From Clostridiales bacterium (GTDB lineage Bacteria > Bacillota > Clostridia > TANB77 > CAG-508): a DNA stretch of 6,703 bases. Under the pieces are notes generated by a model. It did no database searches. It worked only from the letters and a program-made list of their open reading frames with translations, and was not told the DNA's origin. The translations under genes and the position numbers were made by a program. The DNA lies in NCBI GenBank assembly GCA_004554705.1, contig SFKS01000026.1, forward strand, positions 1 to 6,703, written 5' to 3'. Each line of letters opens with the position of its first letter. Position 1 is the stretch's first letter. Below, one piece after another: positions 6,615 to 6,703 of the stretch.

Positions 6615-6668
6615 TTGTACTTTTGGTGCAATTTTTCATTAAATTTTGCACCAAAAGTGCAAAATTTA
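6615..6668. repeat. Two overlapping inverted repeats in the upstream region of the operon
   Basis: Repeat A has 13-base perfect arms, ACTTTTGGTGCAA (6619-6631) and its complement (6646-6658), extendable to 6615/6662 with one T/G mismatch and a 14-base loop. Repeat B has 12-base perfect arms, TAAATTTTGCAC (6640-6651) and its complement (6657-6668), with a five-base spacer. They share 6646-6658, so as RNA or cruciform only one can form at a time. Neither is followed by a T-run on either strand, so an intrinsic terminator is unlikely. Position 90-145 bases before the first start codon suggests an operator or a switching leader structure; this is inference. Confidence 0.7.
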
Positions 6669-6703
6669 TAAAAAATGTTTATTTTCGCAATTTTTTATGT
6701 TAC

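Noticed and set aside
6615..6668. Interpretation of the upstream palindromes as an intrinsic terminator
   Set aside because: No run of T follows the stem on either strand, so the defining feature is missing.
1..6703. CRISPR array, transposase, tRNA or rRNA
   Set aside because: No spaced direct repeats, transposase motifs, cloverleaf or rRNA-like GC-rich segments were found on reading both strands.

Overview
The window is strongly AT-rich. Codons favour A/T endings, AGA is used for arginine, TGG for tryptophan, and TAA, TAG and TGA all serve as stops, so the genetic code is standard. Ribosome-binding sites are AGGAGG-like, and two lipoproteins carry the signal LTGCG. Together this suggests a low-GC Bacillota, most likely a gut-type Clostridia. 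No rRNA, tRNA, insertion sequence, phage gene or CRISPR array is visible.

Every convincing gene is on the minus strand, so transcription runs from high to low coordinates. The order of transcription is: an untranslated upstream region with several inverted repeats (6525-6703); a membrane-anchored protein of unknown function with a TTG start (5688-6524); a 340-residue lipoprotein that looks internally duplicated (4555-5577); an SPFH-domain protein of the YdjI / 'virion core protein' type with a C-terminal SHOCT domain (3343-4521); a membrane protein with two zinc ribbons, related to the YdjG / 'TFIIB-type zinc ribbon' proteins (1876-3339); a small DUF5640-like lipoprotein (1478-1822); a TMEM43-family membrane protein (522-1367); and the N-terminal part of a secreted, probably beta-helical surface protein that runs off the left edge (1-506).

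Gaps between genes are 3 to 110 bases, no intrinsic terminator is evident, and two junctions look translationally coupled (zinc ribbon/SPFH, and TMEM43/surface protein). The simplest reading is one operon. Its core resembles the membrane-stress module of Bacillus subtilis, pspA-ydjGHI, in which the SPFH protein YdjI and the membrane proteins YdjG and YdjH tie PspA to the membrane. Here no PspA is in the window. The SPFH and zinc-ribbon pair is instead surrounded by a TMEM43 homologue and by lipoproteins and secreted proteins of unknown function.

The most likely overall role, by inference, is a membrane-organising or envelope-stress complex: SPFH scaffold on the cytoplasmic face, zinc-ribbon and TMEM43 proteins spanning the membrane, and lipoproteins or anchored proteins outside. 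The substrate or signal cannot be read from the sequence.
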